Source: Paraburkholderia bryophila (lineage in GTDB: Bacteria; Pseudomonadota; Gammaproteobacteria; Burkholderiales; Burkholderiaceae). From it: a stretch of 64,000 bases of DNA. A program made the position numbers and the translations under genes. Of the stretch, positions 17,766 to 26,129 are shown one piece after another (the stretch's first letter is position 1; each line of letters begins with the position of its first letter). Under the pieces are notes generated by a model that saw nothing but the letters and a program-made list of their open reading frames with translations, was not told where the DNA came from and ran no database searches. Where the stretch lies: positions 3,348,001 to 3,412,000 of the forward strand of contig NZ_JACCAS010000001.1 of the NCBI RefSeq assembly GCF_013409255.1, given 5' to 3'.

Positions 17766-18839
17766 TCAGTAGGTGGCGGTTTCCTGTTCGTATCGTTCGG
17801 GTTGGTAGACGAAATCGTCGGCGTCGGTGTTGGTGTTGGCGTTGGAGGCAGCGCCCGCGCGGGTGCCGAGCCAACTGCCCCAGCCCAATGGCGGGCTGTG
17901 CGGGCTATCGCCGCCCAACGTGGCACCGCTCACCTGGTCAGCGGCCAGAACCAGCCGCAGGTCCCACGCCCATTCGACGCCGCCGTACAGACGCACCCAC
18001 TGCGCCACCTGGCGCGCGCGCGGCGTGCGCGGCAAGAGCGCTGAAAACTGCGCGCGCGATAACGGGCCCAGCCTGAGCTCGAATTTCGATTGCACGCCGC
18101 GCACCGCGATGCCGAGCAACGCACCGCCGCCCAGCTTGCGGGTCGGTGCGCTGCCGCGCAGCCGGGTGCGTTGCGATGCTTCGACCGGTATCCAGCTCGG
18201 TACAAACTCGACGATCGTCACCGGCACGCCAAGATACACTTGCAGGATCTGCTGAAGTCCCGCCGGATTGCGGGTTTGCCGCACCAGATGGCCGGCCATG
18301 AAATGGCCGGCGTGAGCGGGCAGGCCGCCACGCGGAGTCTGCGAGGGCAACCCCAGATGAATCAGGCTCGCGACATAAGCGTCGAAGCGCGCGCCCGCGC
18401 CGCGGTCGAGGCTCACGGTAGCTTGTGCGTCGGCCCATGCGCGGTAGAACAGCAGCGTCAACCGGTGATGAAACAGATCCGCGAACGCCGTCAGCGCAGG
18501 GTCGTCGTGATTGCGCGCCCGGTCGCGCGCGTATTCGGTCAAATGAAGCGGCAGCGGACCGTTGGGGCCGAACAGGCCGAAGCCATAGATCGACACGCGC
18601 GGCGGCGCGCCTTCATTTGCCAGCGTCGCGCTCGCAAGCGCGGCGGGCGCGAACACGAGTGACGGCTGCTGGCCGATGCGCAGCGGCTCGTCGTCCGGAT
18701 GAGCCGCGTATCCGAGCCGCGCCGGCATGCCGGCTCGGGCGTCGAGCCAGCGCAACAGCGCGTAGAGGTCGTACGCGTGCGGCGTGTTGGCGACTTGCTG
18801 CCAGAAGCGCTGCAGCGACGGATGAGCTGCGCCGTTCAT
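17766..18839 (-). CDS. tssG: T6SS baseplate protein TssG
   Basis: A 357-residue baseplate wedge component that pairs with TssF. The N-terminal PSLQRFWQQVANTPHAYDLY and the SIYGFGLFGPNGPLPLHLTE block are diagnostic of the VasB/ImpH family, and ARDR-N-DPALTAFADLFHHR follows. The start at ATG 18839 overlaps the tssF stop (ATGA). Length is close to the family average of about 340-350. Codon use and GC match neighbours. Confidence 0.94.
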   Translation of the reverse strand: MNGAAHPSLQRFWQQVANTPHAYDLYALLRWLDARAGMPARLGYAAHPDDEPLRIGQQPSLVFAPAALASATLANEGAPPRVSIYGFGLFGPNGPLPLHLTEYARDRARNHDDPALTAFADLFHHRLTLLFYRAWADAQATVSLDRGAGARFDAYVASLIHLGLPSQTPRGGLPAHAGHFMAGHLVRQTRNPAGLQQILQVYLGVPVTIVEFVPSWIPVEASQRTRLRGSAPTRKLGGGALLGIAVRGVQSKFELRLGPLSRAQFSALLPRTPRARQVAQWVRLYGGVEWAWDLRLVLAADQVSGATLGGDSPHSPPLGWGSWLGTRAGAASNANTNTDADDFVYQPERYEQETATY

Positions 18840-20716
18840 GCGATCGGGCGGCAGCCGACACGCGGCGCCCACCGGTTGATTTCACCGCGCTGCAGCGTTG
18901 CCACGGCGAGTTCGCTGAAGCTGTTCAGCGACACATGGCGGGCGAAGAACTGCTCCAGCACCGCGCCGAACAGATAGGGACTGGCGCCGGCAAACGTCAG
19001 TTCGTCGAGCATTAACGAAACGGCTACGCCGCGGCCGAACATCAGCGGACCCGGCTGCGGCAACTGACGGTACACGGGTTGGACCTGAACGCTGCGCAGC
19101 CCCTGGATCTGCGGCATCACATCGGCTTGCGCGGCGCCCGCATAAAGTTCGAGCAACTCGCGCAGCACTTGTGCGCCTTCGCCGCCGTCGAGATCGGTCA
19201 GCGTCAGATAGTTGAGACCGAGGTGACTGATCAGGCGCCAGGTGATGTCGCTATCGGCAAGCGCCGGACGCGGCGGCGTGGGTCCGCGCAGCACCTTGAT
19301 AGCGCTGACGGGTGCGGAAATACGCAAGCTGAAATCGCTGTTGCCGGTGAGCGGAATCAGCGGCGCGAGGTCGCGATTGGTGCAGAGCGCTTCCACCGAC
19401 AACTGGCGCAGATCGTCGGAAAACGGCGCATCGTTCTGGTCGACCAACGACAGGAACACTTCGCTGCCGCTATAGGCAGTCGACGCGTTGCCGTGTGCCA
19501 GTCCGCGCGCGGCTTTGCCGAGGCGAGGTTCGCGACGGACCGAGAAATAGCGGCCATGGCCGGTGGGCGCGTCGCCGGAAAACGTGCCGTAGAACGGCCG
19601 GAACTCGCAGTGACTGCCGGCGGACTGCAGGTGCCCGGTCACTTTCTCGACGGTATGGATCTCGTGGTCGAGCGGCCTCGTACGGTCCACCACCAGATGA
19701 TGTTCGTGGCGTTGCAGCGTGACCGCGATGCGGTCCGTGCGTTTCGGAAACAGATTGATGACCGGCGTGCAGAACAGCGCAAGACTGCGGGTGTCGACCG
19801 AGCGCTCGAGTTCGGGCGCCGTCTTGTCGAGCAGGATGGTCAGCGAAAACGTCGTGCCTTCGATCTTGCGCAACGCGGGGCGCAGATGCCTGATGCTAAA
19901 AAACAGGAAGCGTGCCGGGAACGCGAAGTACTCATGTAGCAGCCGATAGCCCTGGAACGAGCGTGCTCCGTAGGGCAAGAGCGCCTGGGTCGCGTCGAAT
20001 CCTTCGTGATGGAGGGCTTCGCTGTCGAGCAGCGAGCAACGGTTTGCGGTCTGCGTGCCGTCACTGCAGACCACGCCGACGCAGTGTGCGAGCATTAGTT
20101 CCAGCAAGGGCAACGCCTGGTTTTCCGCGCCGCTAAGAAAAAACGTCAAGGCGTCGAGCGGCAATTGGCTCACACTGTCGGCGCCGCAGACTTCAAACCG
20201 TACGTGCAACGCGGCGCGTACTTCGCCTTGAACGTTGAGTCGTGACAGCGGTAACTCGGTAGGCGCGCCGCGCAGCCTGACCTCCGTCACGCGTAGCGGC
20301 CAAAGCGTCAGCGCGTGAGCCGTGCGAAAGTCGCAGGCGGTCTGTTCCCCTTGGCTGAGATGAGCACGCAGCGGTGTACCGGCCGGCAACGTGTAGCCGT
20401 CATGCAGGCTGCCTTCACGCAGATTGGGCTGCACGGCGACGATCGCCATCGACGGCAACGGCGCCAGGTAGTTCGGGTAGACGACGTCCAGCAGCCGCTG
20501 CGAAAAGCGCGGAAATTCAGCATCCATCTTCAACTGGATGCGTGCGGTCAGAAAGCTGAAACCTTCCAGTAGCCGCTCGACATACGGGTCCCGCACGGAC
20601 GTGCTGTGCATGCCGAGATGGCCGGCTGTGTTCGGAAACGCTTCGGCGAACTCGGCGCCGAGTTCGCGCAGGTAGGCGAGTTCGCGGTTGTAGTAGTCGA
20701 GCAGGCGTGCGTCCAT
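18836..20716 (-). CDS. tssF: T6SS baseplate protein TssF
   Basis: A 626-residue baseplate wedge protein (VasA/ImpG family). The N-terminus MDARLLDYYNRELAYLRELG, followed by EFAEAFPNTAGHLGM and DPYVERLLEGFSFLTARI, is the classic family signature. It forms the TssE-TssF-TssG wedge complex around the VgrG hub. The start at 20716 is fixed by this conserved N-terminus and overlaps the last base of the tssE stop; an upstream in-frame extension to 20974 lies within tssE and is rejected. Confidence 0.95.
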   Translation of the reverse strand: MDARLLDYYNRELAYLRELGAEFAEAFPNTAGHLGMHSTSVRDPYVERLLEGFSFLTARIQLKMDAEFPRFSQRLLDVVYPNYLAPLPSMAIVAVQPNLREGSLHDGYTLPAGTPLRAHLSQGEQTACDFRTAHALTLWPLRVTEVRLRGAPTELPLSRLNVQGEVRAALHVRFEVCGADSVSQLPLDALTFFLSGAENQALPLLELMLAHCVGVVCSDGTQTANRCSLLDSEALHHEGFDATQALLPYGARSFQGYRLLHEYFAFPARFLFFSIRHLRPALRKIEGTTFSLTILLDKTAPELERSVDTRSLALFCTPVINLFPKRTDRIAVTLQRHEHHLVVDRTRPLDHEIHTVEKVTGHLQSAGSHCEFRPFYGTFSGDAPTGHGRYFSVRREPRLGKAARGLAHGNASTAYSGSEVFLSLVDQNDAPFSDDLRQLSVEALCTNRDLAPLIPLTGNSDFSLRISAPVSAIKVLRGPTPPRPALADSDITWRLISHLGLNYLTLTDLDGGEGAQVLRELLELYAGAAQADVMPQIQGLRSVQVQPVYRQLPQPGPLMFGRGVAVSLMLDELTFAGASPYLFGAVLEQFFARHVSLNSFSELAVATLQRGEINRWAPRVGCRPIA

Positions 20717-21306
20717 TACACGATACCTGGCGAGTGCAAGGTGACGCGGCCGTTCTCGAGGTCGATTTGCGAACGCAGTACAAACGCTTGCGGCGCGTCG
20801 CCCGCCCACAACTGTCCGCTGATCTCCAGCAGCAGCATGTGGCCCGGCCGAACCGCGTTCGATCCGCCGACGCATCGCACTTCGATGCTGTCGGCCAGAA
20901 TGCGCGGCTCGAACTGCGTGATCGCTTCGCGAATCGCGCCTTCGATGTGAGTCCAACCGCTGACCGGTGAGCACGAGCCGGCCAATGCGTTCATGCCGAA
21001 ATTGATCGCCGAGCTGCGTACGTGCGGATAGGCGTCGAGGTTGTCCATCACGTCAGGCGGGACACTGTTCAGGAGCCAGCCAAGATCGCGCAGAATCGAT
21101 TCGCGCAATGCCGTGCGCAACGCCGTATGCGACGGCGCGTGGCGTCCGCCCGGCTCGTTCGATGCGGGCGAACGGTGGACCGTCAGACGATCCAGCAGCA
21201 TGGGCTGAACGTCGAAGCGCGGCCCACGGCGCGGCGCCGCGGAATCCCGCGGCTCGCGCAAGAAAGAAGGCTCGTTCACAGATGGTCTCGCTGGCAGGTG
21301 AGCCAT
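20716..21306 (-). CDS. tssE: T6SS baseplate protein TssE (gp25-like)
   Basis: A protein of about 196 residues with a GPW/gp25 domain (about residues 55-175): LRESILRDLGWLLNSVP, NFGMNALAG and IREAITQFEPRI are the visible family blocks. TssE is the T4 gp25 homologue that nucleates the sheath on the baseplate. The N-terminal ~40 residues are Arg/Pro-rich and variable. The start is uncertain: ATG 21306 lacks a clear ribosome site, and an in-frame TTG at 21336 is possible. It follows hcp by about 50 bp. Confidence 0.88.
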   Translation of the reverse strand: MAHLPARPSVNEPSFLREPRDSAAPRRGPRFDVQPMLLDRLTVHRSPASNEPGGRHAPSHTALRTALRESILRDLGWLLNSVPPDVMDNLDAYPHVRSSAINFGMNALAGSCSPVSGWTHIEGAIREAITQFEPRILADSIEVRCVGGSNAVRPGHMLLLEISGQLWAGDAPQAFVLRSQIDLENGRVTLHSPGIV

Positions 21307-21357
21307 GCGGGCAAGCGCGTTTGTTTGCCCGTACAACTCGCTGAAGAAGGGGAAGGC

Positions 21358-21840
21358 TTAAACCTCGCGGTTCTGCTTGACGTCCCAGGCGAGCACGCTT
21401 TCGCCGCCGCGATTGCCCTGGTCGGTCTGCTCCCAATACTGTTTCTTCACCTTGGCTGCCTGGAATGCGTAAGTCACCAGCACCGCCTCGGACGTTTTCG
21501 CGGCGCCCTGCAGGACGGACGTGACCAGCACCTCGGAGAGTGTGATTCGCAGATACTCGATCTGCGAACCGCCTGCTTTGCACACCGAGACTTCGACCTG
21601 CGGCAAGTGCCTGCCGTTGGCGCAGTACTTGAGGATCGCCGGCGCGGCTTTGTCCATGAAGGTTTCGACCTCCAGATCCTGGAAACTGGCTTTGCCGATA
21701 CCGCCGCCACTTCCCGTCGCCATATTGCCGGGCTGCGCCGCGCCCCACGAATAGGACTGGATGTCGATCCACCCTTTATGGTTGGCGTCTTTCGATTCGC
21801 CGGTGACGCCGTCTACCCGCATGTACATATCCACTGACAT
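21358..21840 (-). CDS. hcp: T6SS tube protein Hcp (TssD)
   Basis: A 160-residue Hcp that forms the hexameric-ring inner tube. Family features seen are MYMRVDGVTGESKDANHKGW, IDIQSYSWGAAQP, a central Gly-rich loop, and VCKAGGSQIEYLRITLSEVL with VLVTYAF. No C-terminal effector fusion exists, so it is a structural Hcp. The GGAACGGAAA sequence just before the ATG serves as ribosome site. It lies between tssC and tssE, the common position. Confidence 0.96.
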   Translation of the reverse strand: MSVDMYMRVDGVTGESKDANHKGWIDIQSYSWGAAQPGNMATGSGGGIGKASFQDLEVETFMDKAAPAILKYCANGRHLPQVEVSVCKAGGSQIEYLRITLSEVLVTSVLQGAAKTSEAVLVTYAFQAAKVKKQYWEQTDQGNRGGESVLAWDVKQNREV

Positions 21841-21884
21841 TTTTCCGTTCCCTATTCGATGAAGCGAAACTGATGACTTGATGT

Positions 21885-23438
21885 TTAGAACCGTTGCGCT
21901 GATGTCGCGCTATCTTTCAGCGCCGGCAACTTCGACACCAGCCGCAATGACACGGTGAGGCCTTCGAGTTGATAGTGCGGACGCAAGAAAAATTTGGCGC
22001 TGTAGTAGCCGGGGTTGTCGTCCAGGTCCTCAACCACGATTTGGGCCGCCGCCAGCGGTTTTCTTGCCTTGGTGTCCTGCGACGAGTTGACCGGGTCGCC
22101 GTCGACGTAATTCATGATCCAGTTGTTCAACCACGCCTCCATATCGCCGCGTTCCCTGAACGAACCGATCTTGTCGCGCACGATGCACTTCAGGTAATGC
22201 GCAAAGCGGCAGCACGCGAACAGATAGGGCAGGCGCGCGGCCAGTTGCGCGTTGTCGGTAGCGGTGGCGTCGTGGTATTCGGCTGGCCGTTGCAGCGATT
22301 GGGCACCGATGAACGTTGCGCAATTGGAGTTCTTGCGATGCACGAACGGCATGAAGCCGTTTTTGGCGAGTTCCGCCTCGCGCCGGTCGCTGATGGCGAT
22401 TTCAGTCGGACACTTGATGTCGACGCCGCCGTCGTCGGTGGGAAACGTGTGGGTGGGCAGATCCTGCACCGTGCCGCCCGATTCGACGCCGCGAATCGAC
22501 GTGCACCAGCCGTAATACTTGAACGAGCGATTGATGTTGGCCGCCATCGCGTACGCGGAGTTGATCCACGTGTAGCGCTCGTGATTGGCACCTTCCGTGT
22601 CTTCCTCGAAGTCGAAGGCGTCGACCGGATTCTCGCGTGCACCATATGGCAGGCGCGCGAGAAAACGCGGCATGGTCAGGCCGAGATAACGCGAATCGTC
22701 CGACTCACGCAAATGGCGCCACGCGGCGTATTCGCTATTCTGAAAAATCTTGCTGAGGTCGCGCGGATTCGACAGCTCTTGCCACGACGCCATTTGCATG
22801 ACCGCGGGCGAGGCGCCGGTAATGAACGGGCAGTGCGCGGCGGCGGCGATCCTGGCAATTTCGCCGAGCGTTTCGACGTCCGGCGGGCTGTGATCGAAGT
22901 AGTAGTCACCGACCAGGCAGCCGAGCGGTTCGCCGCCGAACTGGCCGTATTCTTCCTCGTAGACCTTCTTGAACAGTGGGCTTTGATCCCACGCGACGCC
23001 CTTGTGCCGTTTCAGCATACGGCTCAGTTCCGTCTTGCTGATCGGCATGCAGCGGATCTTCAGCAATTCGTCCGTTTCGCTGTGGTTGACCAGATAGTGC
23101 AGTCCGCGCCACGCTGATTCGAGCTGCTGGAAATCGGGGTGATGAATGATCGTGTTGATCTGCTGTGACAGCTTGCGATCGATTTCGGCTATCACCGTCT
23201 GGATCGTCTGATACGCGTCATCCGACATGACGACTGCGTTTTCCAGCGCCTGCAGCGCGAGCGTTCTGACCGCGCTGTCAATGGCCTGCTGCGTTTGCTC
23301 GGTGCGCGGATTGAATTCCCTCATCAGTACGGCTGAAAAATGTTCGGCCGTGAACGCCGGGTTGGCCGATTGCTGGGTGATGGACTGTGCGAGGGTCACG
23401 GTGATCTCCGAAAGCGATTCTGAGTCGATGTCATGCAC
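21885..23438 (-). CDS. tssC: T6SS contractile sheath large subunit TssC (VipB)
   Basis: A 517-residue sheath protein. Diagnostic blocks are QQLESAWRGLHYLVNHSETD, VYEEEYGQFGGEPLGCLVGD, AHCPFITGASP and the C-terminal YYSAKFFLRPHYQLEGLTVS. It copolymerises with TssB into the contractile sheath. The start is GTG at 23438, overlapping the tssB stop by 8 nt; a nearby ATG at 23434 is out of frame. Length is slightly above the usual 490-500 because of the first ~20 residues. Confidence 0.95.
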   Translation of the reverse strand: MHDIDSESLSEITVTLAQSITQQSANPAFTAEHFSAVLMREFNPRTEQTQQAIDSAVRTLALQALENAVVMSDDAYQTIQTVIAEIDRKLSQQINTIIHHPDFQQLESAWRGLHYLVNHSETDELLKIRCMPISKTELSRMLKRHKGVAWDQSPLFKKVYEEEYGQFGGEPLGCLVGDYYFDHSPPDVETLGEIARIAAAAHCPFITGASPAVMQMASWQELSNPRDLSKIFQNSEYAAWRHLRESDDSRYLGLTMPRFLARLPYGARENPVDAFDFEEDTEGANHERYTWINSAYAMAANINRSFKYYGWCTSIRGVESGGTVQDLPTHTFPTDDGGVDIKCPTEIAISDRREAELAKNGFMPFVHRKNSNCATFIGAQSLQRPAEYHDATATDNAQLAARLPYLFACCRFAHYLKCIVRDKIGSFRERGDMEAWLNNWIMNYVDGDPVNSSQDTKARKPLAAAQIVVEDLDDNPGYYSAKFFLRPHYQLEGLTVSLRLVSKLPALKDSATSAQRF

Positions 23439-24018
23439 GGTGGCCGTGCGTTTCCCTGTCCGCCGTCTCGACGGCGGTGTCCAGGTCGCTTATTTTTGTT
23501 TCGGCGGGGGCCGATGGACCGGCAAGCGCTTTCAGCAACGCGGGGTTCTTCAACGCCTCGGTGAGCAACGCTTCCGCACCGCTTTTGCCGTCCATATAGG
23601 ACAGCAGGTTCGACAATTGCGAGCGCGCCTGCAGCAACTGGTCGAGTGCGGGCACCTGGCGCGCGATCCTGGCCGGCGAGAAATCCGCCATGCATTCGAA
23701 GGTGAGTTCGGCGGCGAGCATGCCCTGGCCGGCAATGTCGTTCGACACTTGAAGTGCCACGCGAGGCTGGACCGACTTCAGCCGTTCGTCGAAGTTGTCG
23801 ACGTCGATTTCCATGAATTTACGTTCTTCGAAACCGGGCAGAGGGCGGGCAGATTTGCCGGCAAGATCGGCGATGACACCCATCACGAATGGAATTTCCA
23901 CTTTGCGCTCGCTGCCATACACCTCGACGTCGTATTCGATCTGCACGCGCGGCGCCCGATTTCGCGCGATGAATTTCTGCCCGGTCGCTTTTGCTTTCAA
24001 TGCGTTCGAATGGATCAT
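23431..24018 (-). CDS. tssB: T6SS contractile sheath small subunit TssB (VipA)
   Basis: A 195-residue VipA-family protein. RAPRVQIEYDVEVYGSERKV, the PFVMGVIADLAG block and EERKFMEIDVDNFDE are characteristic, and the C-terminus is helical (LDQLLQARSQLSNLLSYMDG), where the ClpV-recognised or sheath-interlacing helices occur in the family. GGGAG precedes the ATG. It overlaps tssC. Somewhat longer than the usual 165-175 residues, with the extra length at the C-terminal end. Confidence 0.95.
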   Translation of the reverse strand: MIHSNALKAKATGQKFIARNRAPRVQIEYDVEVYGSERKVEIPFVMGVIADLAGKSARPLPGFEERKFMEIDVDNFDERLKSVQPRVALQVSNDIAGQGMLAAELTFECMADFSPARIARQVPALDQLLQARSQLSNLLSYMDGKSGAEALLTEALKNPALLKALAGPSAPAETKISDLDTAVETADRETHGHRA

Positions 24019-24069
24019 GTTGATTTGCGCTCCCTATGGGTTTCGGCTGGTCGCAGTTCGTGGGTTGGA

Positions 24070-25257
24070 TCAGTTGCCTGAATTGGCCGCTGGTTGCTGG
24101 GGGTCGCCCGCGAGGGCGTCGAGTTGCGGCAATGCGGCAGGCACCATGTCGCGCACGATTTCGCGGAAGTTCATGTGCATCAGACGCTGTGCGCGGCGTA
24201 TCAGCAGAGGCGCGGGATGGCCTGGCTCCGTGTGCTCCAGATAACGGCACACGCTTTCGAGCGCGAGCAGGGCGTCCTGGCGTGAACCGAGCGCGATGGG
24301 GCAACTGCACGGTTCGGGGGCGCCGGCAACGTGCCGCGCTGATAGCGATGCCGACGCCGGATCGAGCTGCTGAACCTGCCCGGCTTTAACGGATTGCTGA
24401 GTGGACCGGTCTGCCTGGATGGGCTCACGGCGCAAGTGCGTCTCTTCACCGTGTTCGGATCGGGTATTCGGCGCGTGCTGGAACTCAGGATGGTCGGTGA
24501 TCGACGACAGGTTCGAGCCGCCGGGTCTCTGCGCCGCCTGCAAGATCACGGTCAGTGGGTGTTCAACAGCGCTCGAATCCGGCACCCACGCGTAGTCCAG
24601 ATTCAGCGAGATGTGCCCTGAGATGCGTTCGATGGCGTCGAGCACTTGCCGCGCAACGGTGAGTTCTCCGGGCTCGCCGTGCAGCACCGAGCGCAACTCC
24701 GCTCGCAGGTCGGCGTTTGACGATGAACCTGTGTTCGCGGCTGAAGCCGGTTTTCCTTCGAGAATCGCCGCCCCGTCCCGCAGGGACAGCGGGCCCAGCC
24801 GCCAGTGCAGCAACGTGGCGCCGCGGGCCGCGTGTCCGAGCGCCTCGCGATCCGTGAATGCGGCCAATGCATTGAGCCGCGGAAGCGGATCGAATTCGCC
24901 GGCCACCTGAAGCTGAGGATGAATGGGCTCCCAAAACTGATCGAGCGCGTCTGCGGTGAGCGAGATGCCCTTCGCGTAGCCTTCAAGACCGTCAGTGACG
25001 GTCCAGGCCAACGTCAACAGCGCGAAGAGGCGCAGGTCGATCGATCTTTCGAGCAACGCGATCGCCAACGCCGCCACCTGACGCCAGTCCGGCGCGACGG
25101 CTGGAATCAGTGTGTCGCCAAATTGTTGTTCGCGACTGCCGGTTGCGATCTGCTGCAACGCGATGAATTCAGCGTCGTATTCCAGATCGGCGCCACAGGG
25201 GTGCTCGAAACTGATCGGGCTAATCGGATAGATGCGGGCGAAGTTGATGGAATGCAT
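24070..25257 (-). CDS. tssA: T6SS protein TssA (ImpA family)
   Basis: A 395-residue TssA. The ImpA_N domain is at the start: YPISPISFEHPCGADLEYDA, EFIALQQIA and PDWRQVAALAIALLERSIDL. The middle is a Gln/Glu/Pro-rich linker. The C-terminal ~60 residues carry the conserved PAPLLIRRAQRLMHMNFREI block. TssA coordinates baseplate docking and sheath/tube growth. It is the first gene of the cluster; upstream lies 750 bp of AT-richer non-coding DNA, so the main promoter should be there. No strong Shine-Dalgarno sequence is visible before the ATG. Confidence 0.92.
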   Translation of the reverse strand: MHSINFARIYPISPISFEHPCGADLEYDAEFIALQQIATGSREQQFGDTLIPAVAPDWRQVAALAIALLERSIDLRLFALLTLAWTVTDGLEGYAKGISLTADALDQFWEPIHPQLQVAGEFDPLPRLNALAAFTDREALGHAARGATLLHWRLGPLSLRDGAAILEGKPASAANTGSSSNADLRAELRSVLHGEPGELTVARQVLDAIERISGHISLNLDYAWVPDSSAVEHPLTVILQAAQRPGGSNLSSITDHPEFQHAPNTRSEHGEETHLRREPIQADRSTQQSVKAGQVQQLDPASASLSARHVAGAPEPCSCPIALGSRQDALLALESVCRYLEHTEPGHPAPLLIRRAQRLMHMNFREIVRDMVPAALPQLDALAGDPQQPAANSGN

Positions 25258-25640
25258 TGGCCGAATAAAACGCAGATTTTGTTCCAGTGAAGCGAATTGA
25301 GCGCGAGTCTTAATTCGCGCGGCTGTTAATAAGAATTTCTCGGATAATCAGGTGATTTTTTCGGATGGTCTTGAATCTCGTGGTATTGAAGTGGATTGGC
25401 CCGACCAACCTCCGCTCACGGATTGTCACAGGCCGCGGTGTGGTACAGGCGTGCCGCACCAACAATGGCTCGGGCCCTTGGTGATTGGACTATTCGTTTG
25501 GTTTGATTGGCATGCCGAAATATATCGGGCAAGCGTTTGGTTCGAGTCAATATTATTCCGGGTTTATTCATAGCGCAAGCTTGTTCGCTTATCTTTTAAT
25601 GGCTTGGATTTATTCCTATTATTAAGATAAGGTGGGAGGG

Positions 25641-25671
25641 CGGTGCCGGGATTAATAATCGTGCGGCACCG
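25641..25671. promoter_or_regulatory. Inverted repeat upstream of the T6SS cluster (possible operator)
   Basis: Perfect 8-bp arms CGGTGCCG (25641-25648) and CGGCACCG (25664-25671) with a 15-base AT-rich spacer. This spacing suits a dimeric regulator or a hairpin. About 385 bp upstream of tssA. No T-run follows on either strand, so a terminator is unlikely. Confidence 0.35.
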
Positions 25672-25957
25672 ATATTGATCGGATTGCGTTTGCTTATTAC
25701 AGAGACGAGTGCCGTCATTTCGTGCGCGGCACAGCACGGAAGTCGGCTGCCAGGATTGATTCTGGTGGACGTTGTGAGTTACCCGGCGGCGGAGTGCGCG
25801 GCGCATCGTCGCGTGCGGGATTGTGAGATTCGCCGGTATCTGGCGGGCGCCGATCAGTGCGGCGCGCCGACATGGCAGTGAGGTCGGTGCCGGTGATGTT
25901 GGTGGGGCGGTTCAAGCCGCGTCCGCCGGACGATCCGACAAACCGCCGACCCAAAAC

Positions 25958-25988
25958 AAAAAACCGCCGAGCAAGCTGGGCGGTTTTT
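25958..25988 (-). terminator. Intrinsic terminator downstream of tRNA-Pro
   Basis: Arms AAAAACCGCC and GGCGGTTTTT around a GAGCAAGCTG loop. On the minus strand it ends in a T-run and lies 25 bp after the tRNA-Pro 3' end. The T-run on the plus strand is shorter. Confidence 0.8.
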
Positions 25989-26013
25989 CGAGCCTTCAAC
26001 ATCAAGGCAAATC

Positions 26014-26090
26014 TGGTCGGGGTGAGAGGATTCGAACCTCCGGCCTCTACGTCCCGAACGTAGCGCTCTACCAGGCTAAGCTACACCCCG
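26014..26090 (-). tRNA. tRNA-Pro (anticodon CGG), CCA encoded
   Basis: The minus-strand sequence folds as a full cloverleaf. The acceptor stem CGGGGTG pairs with CACCCCG, followed by discriminator A and encoded CCA (26016-26014). The D arm contains AGCCTGGTAGAGC, the anticodon arm reads CTACG-TTCGGGA-CGTAG with anticodon CGG, and the T arm contains GGTTCGAATCC. Length is 77 nt. It lies 39 bp downstream of ispB on the same strand and next to the AT-rich region upstream of the T6SS cluster. Confidence 0.96.
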
Positions 26091-26129
26091 ATTTGATACT
26101 GCTGGACTCTTACGGTGTTTCAGTCTCGT

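Larger units (their letters stand above)
25258..26013. other. Non-coding, AT-richer region upstream of tssA
   Basis: About 750 bp without a credible gene. The part from about 25300 to 25730 is visibly richer in A+T than the rest of the window. It contains a 7-bp inverted repeat (25292-25298 / 25312-25318) 35-61 bp upstream of the tssA ATG, an 8-bp inverted repeat (25641-25648 / 25664-25671) around an ATTAATAAT core, and an intrinsic terminator (25958-25988). Short open frames here show no family similarity. A sigma-54-type GG/GC promoter was looked for on the minus strand and not found. Confidence 0.6.

Noticed and set aside
25352..25573. Open frame in the AT-rich region upstream of tssA
   Set aside because: No similarity or ribosome site; composition driven.
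25258..25700. Sigma-54 promoter for tssA
   Set aside because: No GG-N10-GC element with consensus context found on the minus strand.
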